Part shown: one piece after another, positions 45,542 through 54,739 of the stretch | Position numbering within the stretch: the stretch's first letter is position 1 | Layout of the letters: each line of letters begins with the position of its first letter | Origin: CAYYIS01 sp964470965 | GTDB taxonomy: Bacteria; JAAXHH01; JABIQT01 | NCBI GenBank assembly: GCA_964470965.1 | Contig: CAYYIS010000013.1 | Coordinates: 1-64,000, forward strand | Direction: 5' to 3' | DNA: 64,000 bases | Position numbers and translations under genes: made by a program | Notes under the pieces: generated by a model | What the model saw: the letters and a program-made list of their open reading frames with translations, nothing else | What the model was told of the DNA's origin: nothing | The model's database searches: none

Positions 45542-46384
45542 TTACAAATCAATCGGTTTAGCCTGTCTCTTCGAGAACGACATGACCTGCCTGTAACCGC
45601 AGCTTCTCGCGAGCGCTTCCACCTGGTCAAAATCCTTGCCGATGTCTTCCGCAAAATGTGCGTCTGATGCGGTTGTGATAGGAATGCCGAGGGTGGCAAA
45701 GGCGTCCATTAATGGTCGCTCCGGATAAATGCGGCCGACCGGTTTCCGTAACCCGGCCGAGCTAATTTCGACACACAGCCCGTCCTGGCCCGCCACCAGC
45801 TCCGCCAGCTCTGCGTAGACCGCTGTCATGTCCATGACAGGCATGTGGCCCATCACCTTGATGAGGTCTGGGTGCGACATGGAATCGAAGAAACCGGTCT
45901 GCACTGCCTGGCCAAGCAGGCGGAAATAATCACGGTAGGCGTCGTCGACCGTGCGACGATTCCATTCGTCCCTGTGTTCTGAGAGGTCGAACCCCCATTC
46001 ATCTATCCAGTGGACCGACCCCAGCACGAAGTCGAACGGATATCCGTCTATCACACGTTCGATGACCGTTTCTTTCCCTTCCACATAATCCATCTCGATG
46101 CCGACCTTGACAGGATATCCTTCCTGCTGGGCATTCTGCAGTAAAGTTACATATTCATCCATGTCATAGAAGCATTTGTCATCTGACCAGGGCTTATCGA
46201 CGATGTCGCGGGCTACTGTGAAATGATAGATGTGTTCGGTGATGGCGATTTCGCTCACGTCGGCCACCCGCGCTGCATGTATGAACTGCCGGATGGTGTC
46301 CATCGGGTCATCGCCTTTTGGCATGGTATCCGGAGTGCGTCCAAATGGATAGTAGTTTTCCACATGCATGTGATAATCGATCAT
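45542..46384 (-). CDS. PHP-domain histidinol-phosphatase family protein
   Basis: This 280-residue protein is a polymerase-and-histidinol-phosphatase (PHP) metal-dependent phosphoesterase. The N-terminal IDYHMHVENYYPFG holds the first metal histidines, followed by ITEHIYHF, GIEMDYVEGKE, FVLGSVHWID, MSHPDLIKVMG and SDAHFAEDIGKDF, the ordered PHP motifs. It resembles HisK/HisJ histidinol-phosphatases (histidine synthesis), but no his genes are adjacent, so another phosphoester is possible. AGGAGG precedes the start at somewhat long spacing. It diverges from trmB. Confidence 0.88.
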   Translation of the reverse strand: MIDYHMHVENYYPFGRTPDTMPKGDDPMDTIRQFIHAARVADVSEIAITEHIYHFTVARDIVDKPWSDDKCFYDMDEYVTLLQNAQQEGYPVKVGIEMDYVEGKETVIERVIDGYPFDFVLGSVHWIDEWGFDLSEHRDEWNRRTVDDAYRDYFRLLGQAVQTGFFDSMSHPDLIKVMGHMPVMDMTAVYAELAELVAGQDGLCVEISSAGLRKPVGRIYPERPLMDAFATLGIPITTASDAHFAEDIGKDFDQVEALARSCGYRQVMSFSKRQAKPIDL

Positions 46385-46559
46385 ATTTCGTAAGTTCCTC
46401 CTTCACCATCAGAACGATCCCCATCCATGATAATCGACCACTTGCGGAAAATCAAACCTTATTTCACGGTCGGCGTATCGCTTGACAGACGTCGCATCGG
46501 GGCCTATCTTCACATCGAATTGTCAGGGGTTCTATTCTAAAAGAGCCATAGGCGGGAGA

Positions 46560-47201
46560 ATGGTTGCCGTGACGCCTGAAAAGAAAGAAGATCCGCATAC
46601 ACTAGATTCCCCTATAGCATTTCAGATACGAGCGCGCGAAGAGCAGATAGACTGGGCATCGTTGTTCGGGAACGATAATCCTGTTGAGATCGAAATCGGA
46701 TGCGGTAAAGGCCGATTCCTCATTACATCCGCCATGACCTATCCGGATGTCAACTACGTGGGGATAGAACGGGCCCTCGAGTACTTCCGGATCATCAACA
46801 AACGCGTCATGAACAGAGGGTTGAGCAACATCAGAATCCTGAGGGATGATGCGGCCGATCTGGTACGCAGGTTCGTGGCGGATAAATCTATCGCGGCGTA
46901 CCACGTCTATTTTCCGGACCCCTGGCCAAAGCGGCGCCATAATAAACGCCGTCTGATAAAACCACCCTTTATCTGTCATGTGGAACGCTCACTTTTTAGC
47001 GGAGGTACCTTGGACCTCGCTACCGATCATGAAGACTATTTTTTGGAAGCGACCGGTTTCCTCGATGCCTCGGACGTATTGAAGCGAAGGGATGAACTGC
47101 CGGAACGCGTCCGAGCGCTCGGTGATGTGAGGACCAACTATGAGGTGAAATACGCGGCAGAAGGAAGGAAGATTTATCGGGCTGTGTATGAAAAAGATTG
47201 A
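46560..47201 (+). CDS. trmB: tRNA (guanine-N7-)-methyltransferase
   Basis: This 213-residue SAM-dependent enzyme forms m7G46 in tRNA. The SAM site EIGCGKGRFLITSAM, the VGIER acidic strand, and the hallmark FPDPWPKRRHNKRRL followed by ATDHEDYF are all present. The start could be ATG 46560 or GTG 46569; the GGGAG ribosome site is better spaced for the GTG. A longer frame from a TTG at 46482 is unlikely. Cytoplasmic. Confidence 0.95.
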   Translation: MVAVTPEKKEDPHTLDSPIAFQIRAREEQIDWASLFGNDNPVEIEIGCGKGRFLITSAMTYPDVNYVGIERALEYFRIINKRVMNRGLSNIRILRDDAADLVRRFVADKSIAAYHVYFPDPWPKRRHNKRRLIKPPFICHVERSLFSGGTLDLATDHEDYFLEATGFLDASDVLKRRDELPERVRALGDVRTNYEVKYAAEGRKIYRAVYEKD

Positions 47202-47282
47202 CGTATTGGATAAGCGCCGGATTAATCATTCTGGATATCCCGGCAGTTCAACGAATCGTTAACATCCAAGAGGAGGTTGTCC

Positions 47283-47750
47283 ATGTTACAGGTCGGTGAT
47301 GCGGCGCCCGATTTTACGATGGCGTCGGACAAAATCGATGAGGTCGTGCTGAAGGAAATGCGAGGTTCTTCGGTGGTATTGTATTTCTATCCCAAAGACG
47401 ACACGCCGGGATGTACGCAGGAGTCCTGTGACTTCAGGGATCAGTACGGTGCGTTCCGGGATCAAGGAGTTAATGTTTTTGGTGTGAGCTGCGATGATAT
47501 TACGTCGCACGAGCAGTTCGCTAGCAAGTTCTCGCTTCCTTTCCCGCTCCTGAGCGACCCGGATACCTCCGTCTGTAAGGCGTACGGGGTGTACAAAGAG
47601 AAAAATATGTACGGTAAGAAATCCATGGGCATCGAGCGGACCACCTTCGTCATCGATGGGGACGGCAAAATCGCCCGGATCTATCCCAATGTGAAGGTCG
47701 GCGGCCACGTAGACGCCATACTGCAGGATCTTGCCCGGCCTACAACGTAA
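47283..47750 (+). CDS. bcp: Thioredoxin-dependent peroxiredoxin, Bcp/PrxQ type
   Basis: This 155-residue peroxiredoxin reduces H2O2 and organic peroxides. The peroxidatic Cys44 lies in PKDDTPGCTQESC, with the resolving Cys49 five residues later, as in the atypical 2-Cys PrxQ/Bcp class. The C-terminus has YGKKSMGIERTTFVIDGDGK. AGGAGG six bases before 47283 fixes the start. It follows trmB by 81 bases and may share its transcript. Confidence 0.95.
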   Translation: MLQVGDAAPDFTMASDKIDEVVLKEMRGSSVVLYFYPKDDTPGCTQESCDFRDQYGAFRDQGVNVFGVSCDDITSHEQFASKFSLPFPLLSDPDTSVCKAYGVYKEKNMYGKKSMGIERTTFVIDGDGKIARIYPNVKVGGHVDAILQDLARPTT

Positions 47751-48114
47751 AATCCTCGCACGCGATCACGTGGAAGCGTTTCCTCGATTATTGATTCTAC
47801 CTGATCATACTCGCTACGTCTCTCCGATGGAGACCGATTGTCACGGAAAACGAAAGCCTCCCAGAAATTCCACGACACAAATATAAGGCCGTCGGTCGTG
47901 CTGAATGGCCCGGCCGAATCCGGTGAACGAAGTGCTCCTGAGCAGATCAGTTAAGGGCTGGCGAATGCTGTTGTTTTTCACCACCACAACCCAACCATCG
48001 AAATACTTTTTCCCGTAACTATTTTTCCGGTTGCAAAAATTGCCTTTGTTCCTTATATAGCGGCGGATTTCGCGCACCTGTCTGGTCAGTCCATGTCTCA
48101 AGGATCTATGATCT
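47751..48114. other. 0.36-kb gap before the MFS-HEAT gene
   Basis: No gene is supported. A minus-strand open frame running through here into the MFS gene (to 48560) is most likely a shadow. The T-rich stretch near 47970-48060 (TTTTCACC, CTTTTTCCC, CCTTATATAG) may hold the promoter of the downstream gene. Confidence 0.4.
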
Positions 48115-50399
48115 ATGCCGCTTTCACGGGGAGAAGTAAACAACGCACTTCGGATGTTCACGATCGCCGGTGGTATGTGGGGGGCGTGGGGGCAGATGCT
48201 GGGCATCGGATCGGTGGTATTTACCGGTTTGTTCTCACTATTGGCGGCGAAGCATCCGATATCGCGTTCTTCACGTCTATCGCCTACATTGTGGCTCCGG
48301 TGCAAATGCTTTCTTCTCTGAGTAGCCGGTGGATCCTGAACAAAAGGCGATGGGTCATCGTCAACGGTATACTGGAATCCCTGTTCCGGGGTATCGTGAT
48401 AGGCATACCGTTCCTGTTTGTGCCGGTCCTGCATCTTACGGTACTGTCCTTCTGTCTGGCGATGGGCTTGATCGCCGGTTATCTCTACAATCCATTCTAC
48501 AACAACTGGCTGGCCGACACCGTACCCACCAGTATTCGCGCGCGATTCACGAGTCGGCAAACGATCGTGAGCCAGGTATGCGGTGTGATCGCAGGCATTG
48601 CTTCAGGATGGTTCGTGGACTATTTTCCTGAAACTGACCGGATGACGGCGTTCGTGAGCATATTCATCGTGGGAACCCTGTTCGGGTGGGGTGGCCATGC
48701 GGCCATCAGCAGGGCCCAATATCCTCCTCAATCGGAAGACGATCCTGAAGATGACAATATGCTGCAGAAGTTGATTCTGCCGTTTCGGGATCTTCAGTTC
48801 AGGCGCCTTCTGCTGTATTACGCTTCCTGGAACCTGGCGGTCGGTGTGGCAGGTCCTTTATTCAGCGTATTCATGCTGGACCGCCTTGGTTTCAGTTTCA
48901 CTGCGATTTCCGTTCTCAATGGGCTTGGGGTGGCCTCGACTATCGTCGGTTATCGTGTATGGAGTTCCCTTATAGATCGGTTTGGTGGCAAACCGGTAGC
49001 ACAGATTCTATTGGTACCGGCGGCTTTAAACGCGGTCCTATGGGGATCCTGTCAGCCCGGTAATTTCATGATGGTAACCATAGCAATGTTGATCGCAGGT
49101 TTCATTATGTCCGGCATCAACGTTTCAATCACCCCGATGCTCTACGGCCTTCTTCCCGAGTCAAACCTGAATCTGCGCCTTTCCTACCTGGCATCCTGGT
49201 CCACCTGTATCAACCTGATCTCGGCGATGGGCCCGATTATGGGAGGCATCATGGTGGCCACTCTGGCTGGATTCAAGTTTAATTTCGGCGAACTGACGTT
49301 TGGAGATATAAACGTCATGTTTTTTATCAGCGCCCTTCTCAGATTTATACCGTCTATTTTACTGCGTCGTGTGTCGGGGTCGGGAGCGACATCGTCCAAA
49401 CGCCTGCTGTCCCAGATTTTCCAGGGCAACGTGTTTAACTACGCGTTCCATAACATAATGCTGAACGTGGCAACCGGAGAAGAACGCCGCGCTAAATCCA
49501 CGTTTGCGCTCGGTCGGTCCAGAAACCCGCTGGCGGTCGACCATCTCATGCAGGCTATATCGGACGCGAGTCCGGCTGTCCGGAGGCAGGCGGCTCGAGC
49601 TTTGGGAGAGACAGGTTCGGACCAGGCGTCTGAGACCTTGATTTCAGTTCTCAGAGACGGCACGTCTGATATCAGGGAAGAGGCCGCGAGAGCTCTCGGG
49701 AGGTTGAAACATCCGAAAGCGGTGGATCCACTGTTTGAGGCTCTGGAAGATTCTGATCCTCGGATTCAGATCAGTGCTATTCAGGGACTGGCCGAATTTG
49801 GAGGGCCGGACGTGGAGGAGATGCTGTTCTGGTATTTTTCTAATCGGTTCGACGTACGCACATTCCCCATCCTGGTCGAATCACTCAGTAAGTTCGAGGA
49901 CCAGCGTGTCATCAAACCCGTGTTCGACCGAATGGGGGCGTTTCCTTCGAAAGCTATCCGTTTACAGTTGCTGAACAGTGTGTGTCGGATTATAGGCGCG
50001 AACAGTCGGTTCTACCAGTTTCTTAACCTGGAGGAGCACAAACGGTACGGCGAACTCGAAGACGAACTCGAAGAAGCGATAGATGTACTGGCAGAAACCT
50101 ACACGTTACCGGAGGACACCCGCCGATCGATTATCATCATGTACAGAAATTTTAAGGAATCCCATGAAATAGGCGATACGGAGGGTATGATGTTCCAGGG
50201 ACGTTTGCTATCGGCTCTGATACGGGACACGTTCCATCCTGAAGCCCAGAACACATTCGACACACTTTCAGTTTATCTCACACTGATGACCATCGATCAG
50301 TTCGTCAACAGCTCAGCCCACCAGGATCTTCCGGCGGTCCAGGAGATATTCCTGGTTGTATGCTTTGCCCGTGTTGCGGATATTCTAAGGGAATGTTAA
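48115..50399 (+). CDS. MFS transporter fused to HEAT repeats, with apparent frameshift near 48240
   Basis: About 760 residues. The first segment, MPLSRGEVNNALRMFTIAGG and WGAWGQMLGIGSVVFTGLFSL (48115-about 48243), is in a different frame from the rest, which continues IGGEASDIAFFTSIAYIVAP to the stop at 50399. The two parts join seamlessly as the first two MFS helices, so one base seems missing at about 48235-48250. Without correction the downstream frame would start at 48093 with a non-hydrophobic stretch. About 11-12 helices end near residue 435. Then come PBS/HEAT-type repeats (HLMQAISDASPAVRRQAARALGE, LISVLRDGTSDIREEAARALGR, LFEALEDSDPRIQISAIQGL) and a helical C-terminus. Substrate unknown. 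Confidence 0.75.
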
Positions 50400-50529
50400 C
50401 TTTGCGTAAGGGGAGGTGTGAGTTACAGCCATTCCACCATAGAAATGCGGCCGACTCCGGAAGTTGAAAAAATACTCCTTACGATCACTGTGAGACCACC
50501 AGGAAATAACAAGAGGAAAGGCTCTTTAT

Positions 50530-52251
50530 ATGGCTGAGACAACCTTGAAGGAGAGGGTGGCGCCCGATGCCGATTCACCGCACGACATCGTAACTCTATG
50601 TACCGCAGCCGAGTCGGGCGACGCCGAGCGCGTCCAACGCATTATGGACGCTAATCCAGCCTTAAGCAGCTACAGGGACCCTGCGGGCAGAATACCTTTG
50701 CATTACGCTGTCTTCGGTGGCCACACGGAAACGGCACGTATTCTTGTTGCGGCCGGTTGCGATCCCCTGTGGGGACTTTATCCGGTGCATGAATTCACGA
50801 ATTCTCTTGTCATGGCACAAGACCGTGGCCTGGAAGAAATGGCGCAGATGATGCTGGCGTCGCTGAACGAACGAAAGGGAACAACACCGCTTGGAGCGTT
50901 GTTCTGCCAGTCCATAAGAGACGGACACTTTGACAAGGTCCATGCCATGATGCGGGATAATCCTGAGATTGTCCATGAAACAGACATGGACGCTGATACC
51001 GGCCTGCATGTGGCGGCGTCAAATCTCCATCGGCAACTGGTCGATGATCTCGTAAACCACGGCGCGGAGGTTGACAGGCGAGGAGACGAAGGTCGGCGCC
51101 CAATCGAAACGGTACTCGTCCGGTACGATCATAATGCAACGGCGAACATGATCGCTGGCGTTCTGTTGGCTCACGGTGCGGTTTTTGATATCTGGGTCGC
51201 GGCGGCGCTGGGTGACATTTCAGCCGTAGAGGGTTTCCTGGAGAAGGATGCGGCCCTGGCAAACTACAATAACAGCCGAGGGTACAGCAATCGATCGATC
51301 CAGTTTCCATTGACGATTGCCTCGCGGAACGGATTTCGGGAGATCGTCGAAGTCCTGCTGGATCATCAGGCCGATCCGGATGCAGCCATCCACACGGATC
51401 AAATCAGCGAAGAATACCCCGACGGGTTCCCTGAATCCGGTATGCCGCTGCTCTCCGCAATGGACAAGGGCCATGATGATATCGCCCATTTGTTGCTCGA
51501 CCGCGGCGCAAGGGCTGATGCCAACGGCTTCTATGCCGGCTCTACCCCGGGTCACATGGCGCTCAATCGTACGGACAAAACACTGGGGGACCGCCTTCTT
51601 CTGAGCGGTGGCCGTCCCATGATTTATACCTATGTGGAAGAAAAACATTATGCGGTGCTGGCCGAGCTGCTCAGGCCATCAAGAGGTTGGACGCACCTAT
51701 CCAAACTGGAACCGGGATATGCTGAAAACCTGGATTTGATCCTGCACTGGGGCATCTACTTCGGTGACGCGCCGCTTGTGAAAATGTGCCTGGATCAGAA
51801 GCCGAATTTGGAAAATACCGATTGGTTTCACCACATGTCGCAACTGTGGCGCCGGGTAGCCGGTCCCGCCGAACAGCGGGCGGAGGTACTGTCACTCGTC
51901 CTCGATTACGGCGCCGATCCGAATGTCAGGTCCGGCCATGGATTGACCCTGTTGCACCACCTCTTCGAATGTTCCCGGGATTCGGACCAATCAGAAGCTA
52001 TCAAAATCGCTCTGGGCCGCGTGCTTCTGGATCATGGCGCCGAAATTAACGCGCTCGACGACAATCTGCACGCATCACCACTGGCCTGGCGGTGCATGTA
52101 CGGTGAGCAGGCGGTGGCGGAGTGGTTTCTGGATCACGGTGCGGACCCGAACGCCGGGGGAGCGGTCTGGGCGAAACCCCTAGTCTGGGCGGAGCGTAAA
52201 GGCCATCCGGAAATCGCGGCGCTGCTGAAGGCGCGCGGTGCGACTCGTTGA
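50530..52251 (+). CDS. Ankyrin-repeat protein
   Basis: This is a 573-residue soluble protein made almost wholly of ankyrin repeats, without a signal peptide. Clear units include GRIPLHYAVFGGHTETARIL with VAAGCDPL, TGLHVAASNLHRQLVDDLVN, LTIASRNGFREIVEVLLDHQ, LLSAMDKGHDDIAHLLLDRG and KPLVWAERKGHPEIAALLKA. Such scaffolds mediate protein contacts. AGGAAAGG before the ATG supports the start. It follows the MFS-HEAT gene by 130 bases on the same strand; whether they act together is unknown. Confidence 0.92.
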   Translation: MAETTLKERVAPDADSPHDIVTLCTAAESGDAERVQRIMDANPALSSYRDPAGRIPLHYAVFGGHTETARILVAAGCDPLWGLYPVHEFTNSLVMAQDRGLEEMAQMMLASLNERKGTTPLGALFCQSIRDGHFDKVHAMMRDNPEIVHETDMDADTGLHVAASNLHRQLVDDLVNHGAEVDRRGDEGRRPIETVLVRYDHNATANMIAGVLLAHGAVFDIWVAAALGDISAVEGFLEKDAALANYNNSRGYSNRSIQFPLTIASRNGFREIVEVLLDHQADPDAAIHTDQISEEYPDGFPESGMPLLSAMDKGHDDIAHLLLDRGARADANGFYAGSTPGHMALNRTDKTLGDRLLLSGGRPMIYTYVEEKHYAVLAELLRPSRGWTHLSKLEPGYAENLDLILHWGIYFGDAPLVKMCLDQKPNLENTDWFHHMSQLWRRVAGPAEQRAEVLSLVLDYGADPNVRSGHGLTLLHHLFECSRDSDQSEAIKIALGRVLLDHGAEINALDDNLHASPLAWRCMYGEQAVAEWFLDHGADPNAGGAVWAKPLVWAERKGHPEIAALLKARGATR

Positions 52252-52267
52252 TGGGTATCATGCCCCC

Positions 52268-53560
52268 TTAAAGCAGAACCCGTTTCACCGCCGAGACGAT
52301 GCTTTCCTCAGTTTCCTCGGCAAAAGGGCCGGTATAGAGCAGGCGGCGGTTGTTGTCGATGACCTCATAGCCGCCTTCCGGGATCTGCCGGCGTACCGGC
52401 ACATACCCCACCATCTCGTTGGTGTAACCCAGTGACCACACATTGCGATAGACACTGCCCAGTTCCCTATTGAAGCGCAGGGCGTATTCAACGCTCATTT
52501 CGCCTGCCAGAGCGATTATCGCCAGGCTCCGGCCAAAGCGCACGGTCTGCACTTCGAAACTAAACCTGCGGTCCGCAGGCTTACCAGCCGCGATCAGGTC
52601 CAGGTGGTGCCGCGCCCATTCCGCTACATACCCGCCAGCCGCGAGGTAAGATACAAGTTCCTCCTCGTCGACGGTATCCGTGGCGAGCGTCAAGAAATCC
52701 TGGGAAACATCTATGGAGCCTTCTACCGGATACAGAGTGCCGGAGTCGATGGTACGCGCCACGGCTCGTCCGAGCTGGTCACCCTTTTTCTGCAGCTCGT
52801 CGAGTTCGAGTTTCCGGTAGGCGTCACCGTCCGGAGTTCGGGCATCAATCTTCTGATCGCCGGCACACCCCTGGAAGAAGCACGCTGCGATTCCCGGATA
52901 AGCGCTCTCTATAGCATCACTGGCAAATGCTACGTAGTCGCCACCAATGCGGTTAATGGCGCCGCTGCCGGTGGGGTGACACGCGTAGCTGTACAGGACA
53001 GAACGAAGCTCATTGTCTTCGGATTCCACGGTAATTACCGACACACGGTGATCGTGAGGCGCATCCAGACTCGGATTGAACTGCACACCGCCCGGGCCGT
53101 CGGGCCGTCGCCGGGATGATGAGATACCGCACCAGCCGATGCCTGCCCGCAGACGCGCGGGCTGCCGGTTATCCAGCGCCTGGCCCGCGGCCTCGGCCAG
53201 CTGGTCCAGCGTGGTCCTGATGTATTCTTCATCAATAACACCATGGCGCCTGATGTCTATTTCCCGTCGCAGCACTGGACCACAGTGGGTGTGGGTGCCA
53301 CTCAGCAGGATGCGTGATGGTTCGAGTCCGGTCCGCGCCTGGATGCATCGCCGCGCCTCCGGCGTACGGTCATAGAATCCGAGCCACTCGATCGACACCA
53401 GCAACAGCGGTTCCCGTCCATCATCGATGGCGATGCACACTGCCCGCAGCGGATGGTAGGCATCCTGAGAAGGTGTATTACGACCAGCATATCCGGCCAG
53501 AAAGACACCGCAGGGTGGTGTGACATCGAGGGTAGAGACGCCCACGTTGTAGCAGCTCAT
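52268..53560 (-). CDS. Neutral/alkaline ceramidase-like protein
   Basis: This 430-residue protein resembles the N-terminal catalytic domain of neutral ceramidases (DUF/neutral non-lysosomal ceramidase family). The N-terminal VGVSTLDVTPPCGVFLAGYA, the metal-site histidines in LSGTHTHCGP and YSYACHPTGSG, and the block GGDYVAFASDAIE with CFFQGCAGDQ match the family. True ceramidases are secreted; no signal peptide is seen here and the C-terminal immunoglobulin-like domain is missing. It may act on another amide. AAGGGAC upstream supports the start. Confidence 0.83.
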   Translation of the reverse strand: MSCYNVGVSTLDVTPPCGVFLAGYAGRNTPSQDAYHPLRAVCIAIDDGREPLLLVSIEWLGFYDRTPEARRCIQARTGLEPSRILLSGTHTHCGPVLRREIDIRRHGVIDEEYIRTTLDQLAEAAGQALDNRQPARLRAGIGWCGISSSRRRPDGPGGVQFNPSLDAPHDHRVSVITVESEDNELRSVLYSYACHPTGSGAINRIGGDYVAFASDAIESAYPGIAACFFQGCAGDQKIDARTPDGDAYRKLELDELQKKGDQLGRAVARTIDSGTLYPVEGSIDVSQDFLTLATDTVDEEELVSYLAAGGYVAEWARHHLDLIAAGKPADRRFSFEVQTVRFGRSLAIIALAGEMSVEYALRFNRELGSVYRNVWSLGYTNEMVGYVPVRRQIPEGGYEVIDNNRRLLYTGPFAEETEESIVSAVKRVLL

Positions 53561-53717
53561 AAAATTGTCCCTTTATGTTGTGAAAATATCGATTGTAACA
53601 CCGGTGACTGCCACAGATCGACCAATCTTTACCGCAGATGCCGTCGATCGGCATGAGGCGCCCATATTTGCTTCAGATGATGAATTTGAGCACGATAATG
53701 AACACCTTCCGATTTCG

Positions 53718-54281
53718 TTACGCATTACCGGAACGATCTATCCTGGCCTTAGGGTTTTCCTCCGGAACGCCACGCTCCCGTATGGTCTGCATATTCCGCG
53801 CTGGGATGTTTTCTATATCGGGATAATCCCTCGCCACCCGTGCAACGCTTTCCTCACGAAGCAAATGCAGCATGGGATACGGGGAACGATTGGTGAAGTT
53901 TTCGATGGCGTCCGGATGCGTTCCGGCGAAATGATAATGGGGATGGAAGCTGGCGGCCTGTATGACGCCGTCGAGGTTCTGATCCACTATGGCGGCTTCT
54001 ATGACATGGAGAAAATCGTTGTAGATGTAGAAATCCGTCAGTGCCAACGGATGTATGAGAAATGATGTCTCTATCTGCGCTATATCGGCTTCCTGCAAAA
54101 TGCGTAATTCACGAACAAAGTCATCAAGCAGTTTCTCCGGTTCGTCCGTCTCACTAACCGCGTATCGGATTCGCTCCGATTCAAACACCATCCGAGCAAA
54201 GGGACACATGTTCCACCCGATCACGAAGTCATGAATCCAGCGTTTGGTCTGGTCAATTGCGTCTTGTTGGAAGTCCATCAT
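53718..54281 (-). CDS. DUF1415 family protein
   Basis: This is a 187-residue cytoplasmic protein of the uncharacterised DUF1415 family, full length. Diagnostic stretches are RWIHDFVIGWNMCPFARMV, TSFLIHPLALTDFYIYNDFL, IQAASFHPHYHFAGTHPDAI and NFTNRSPYPMLHLLREESVA. The conserved Cys, His and Asp residues suggest a metal or catalytic site, but no activity is established. The start is one of two adjacent ATGs. Confidence 0.9.
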   Translation of the reverse strand: MMDFQQDAIDQTKRWIHDFVIGWNMCPFARMVFESERIRYAVSETDEPEKLLDDFVRELRILQEADIAQIETSFLIHPLALTDFYIYNDFLHVIEAAIVDQNLDGVIQAASFHPHYHFAGTHPDAIENFTNRSPYPMLHLLREESVARVARDYPDIENIPARNMQTIRERGVPEENPKARIDRSGNA

Positions 54282-54739
54282 CGAAGGAACCTATCTGGAT
54301 GATTGATTGACGGATTACAGCTACGGGACTTTTCATAAATCCATTGATTATGTTAGGATATTGATGATTCCGATCTTCCAACTGAGATAACCGCTGTGTG
54401 TTTATAGTAGGCTGAGAGGTTTCCGTCCGCCGTCGTCAAACTGGTTTGCAGGATCTACTTCATCGCACAAAGCACTTCATGCACCCCGGCGCTGGCACGG
54501 GAAATACCTGCCGGAATACCTTCTGTTTCTATGGATATCGTCCCTCCCCGTGAAGTTTCAATCACAAAGTGAGGAATAATAAAGATCCTCCTGGTTTCTT
54601 TCAAAGGATACTCATATTATCAAAATAATGCAACAAATTGGGTTTTCCTTGCAGGATGTTACATTGTATCATATTTTTTCTATATCGGAATTTGAGGTTA
54701 GGATTATAACCCTCCAAGACCATTTAATTAGGAGTAAAT
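54282..54739. other. 0.46-kb gap with a possible tiny gene remnant
   Basis: This region contains the short minus-strand frame described separately at 54455-54580 and the sequence GATTGACGGATT at 54305-54316, which also occurs at 42668. The 54600-54730 part is AT-rich and should contain the promoter for the Gfo/Idh gene at 54740, but no confident -35/-10 pair is given. Confidence 0.45.
54455..54580 (-). CDS. Possible micro-protein with ATT start, or gene remnant
   Basis: On the minus strand AGGAGG is followed six bases later by ATT-ATT and a frame reading PHFVIETSRGGTISIETEG then IPAGISRASAGVHEVLCAMK and a TAG stop at 54455-54457. It is about 41 residues, with protein-like strand patterns. 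No ATG is present. The same frame continues upstream to a TTG at 54604. It may be a micro-protein using a rare start, or the residue of a damaged gene. Confidence 0.3.
   Translation of the reverse strand: MIPHFVIETSRGGTISIETEGIPAGISRASAGVHEVLCAMK

Noticed and set aside
47841..48560. 239-codon minus-strand open frame
   Set aside because: Most of it is antisense to the MFS-HEAT gene; the intergenic C-terminal part looks somewhat protein-like but has no start or family.
53565..54065. 166-codon plus-strand open frame
   Set aside because: Antisense to the DUF1415 gene, which matches its family along the full length.
54659..54685. TTACAT ... TATATC as a promoter for the Gfo/Idh gene
   Set aside because: Weak match to both boxes in an AT-rich stretch; several equally good alternatives exist.
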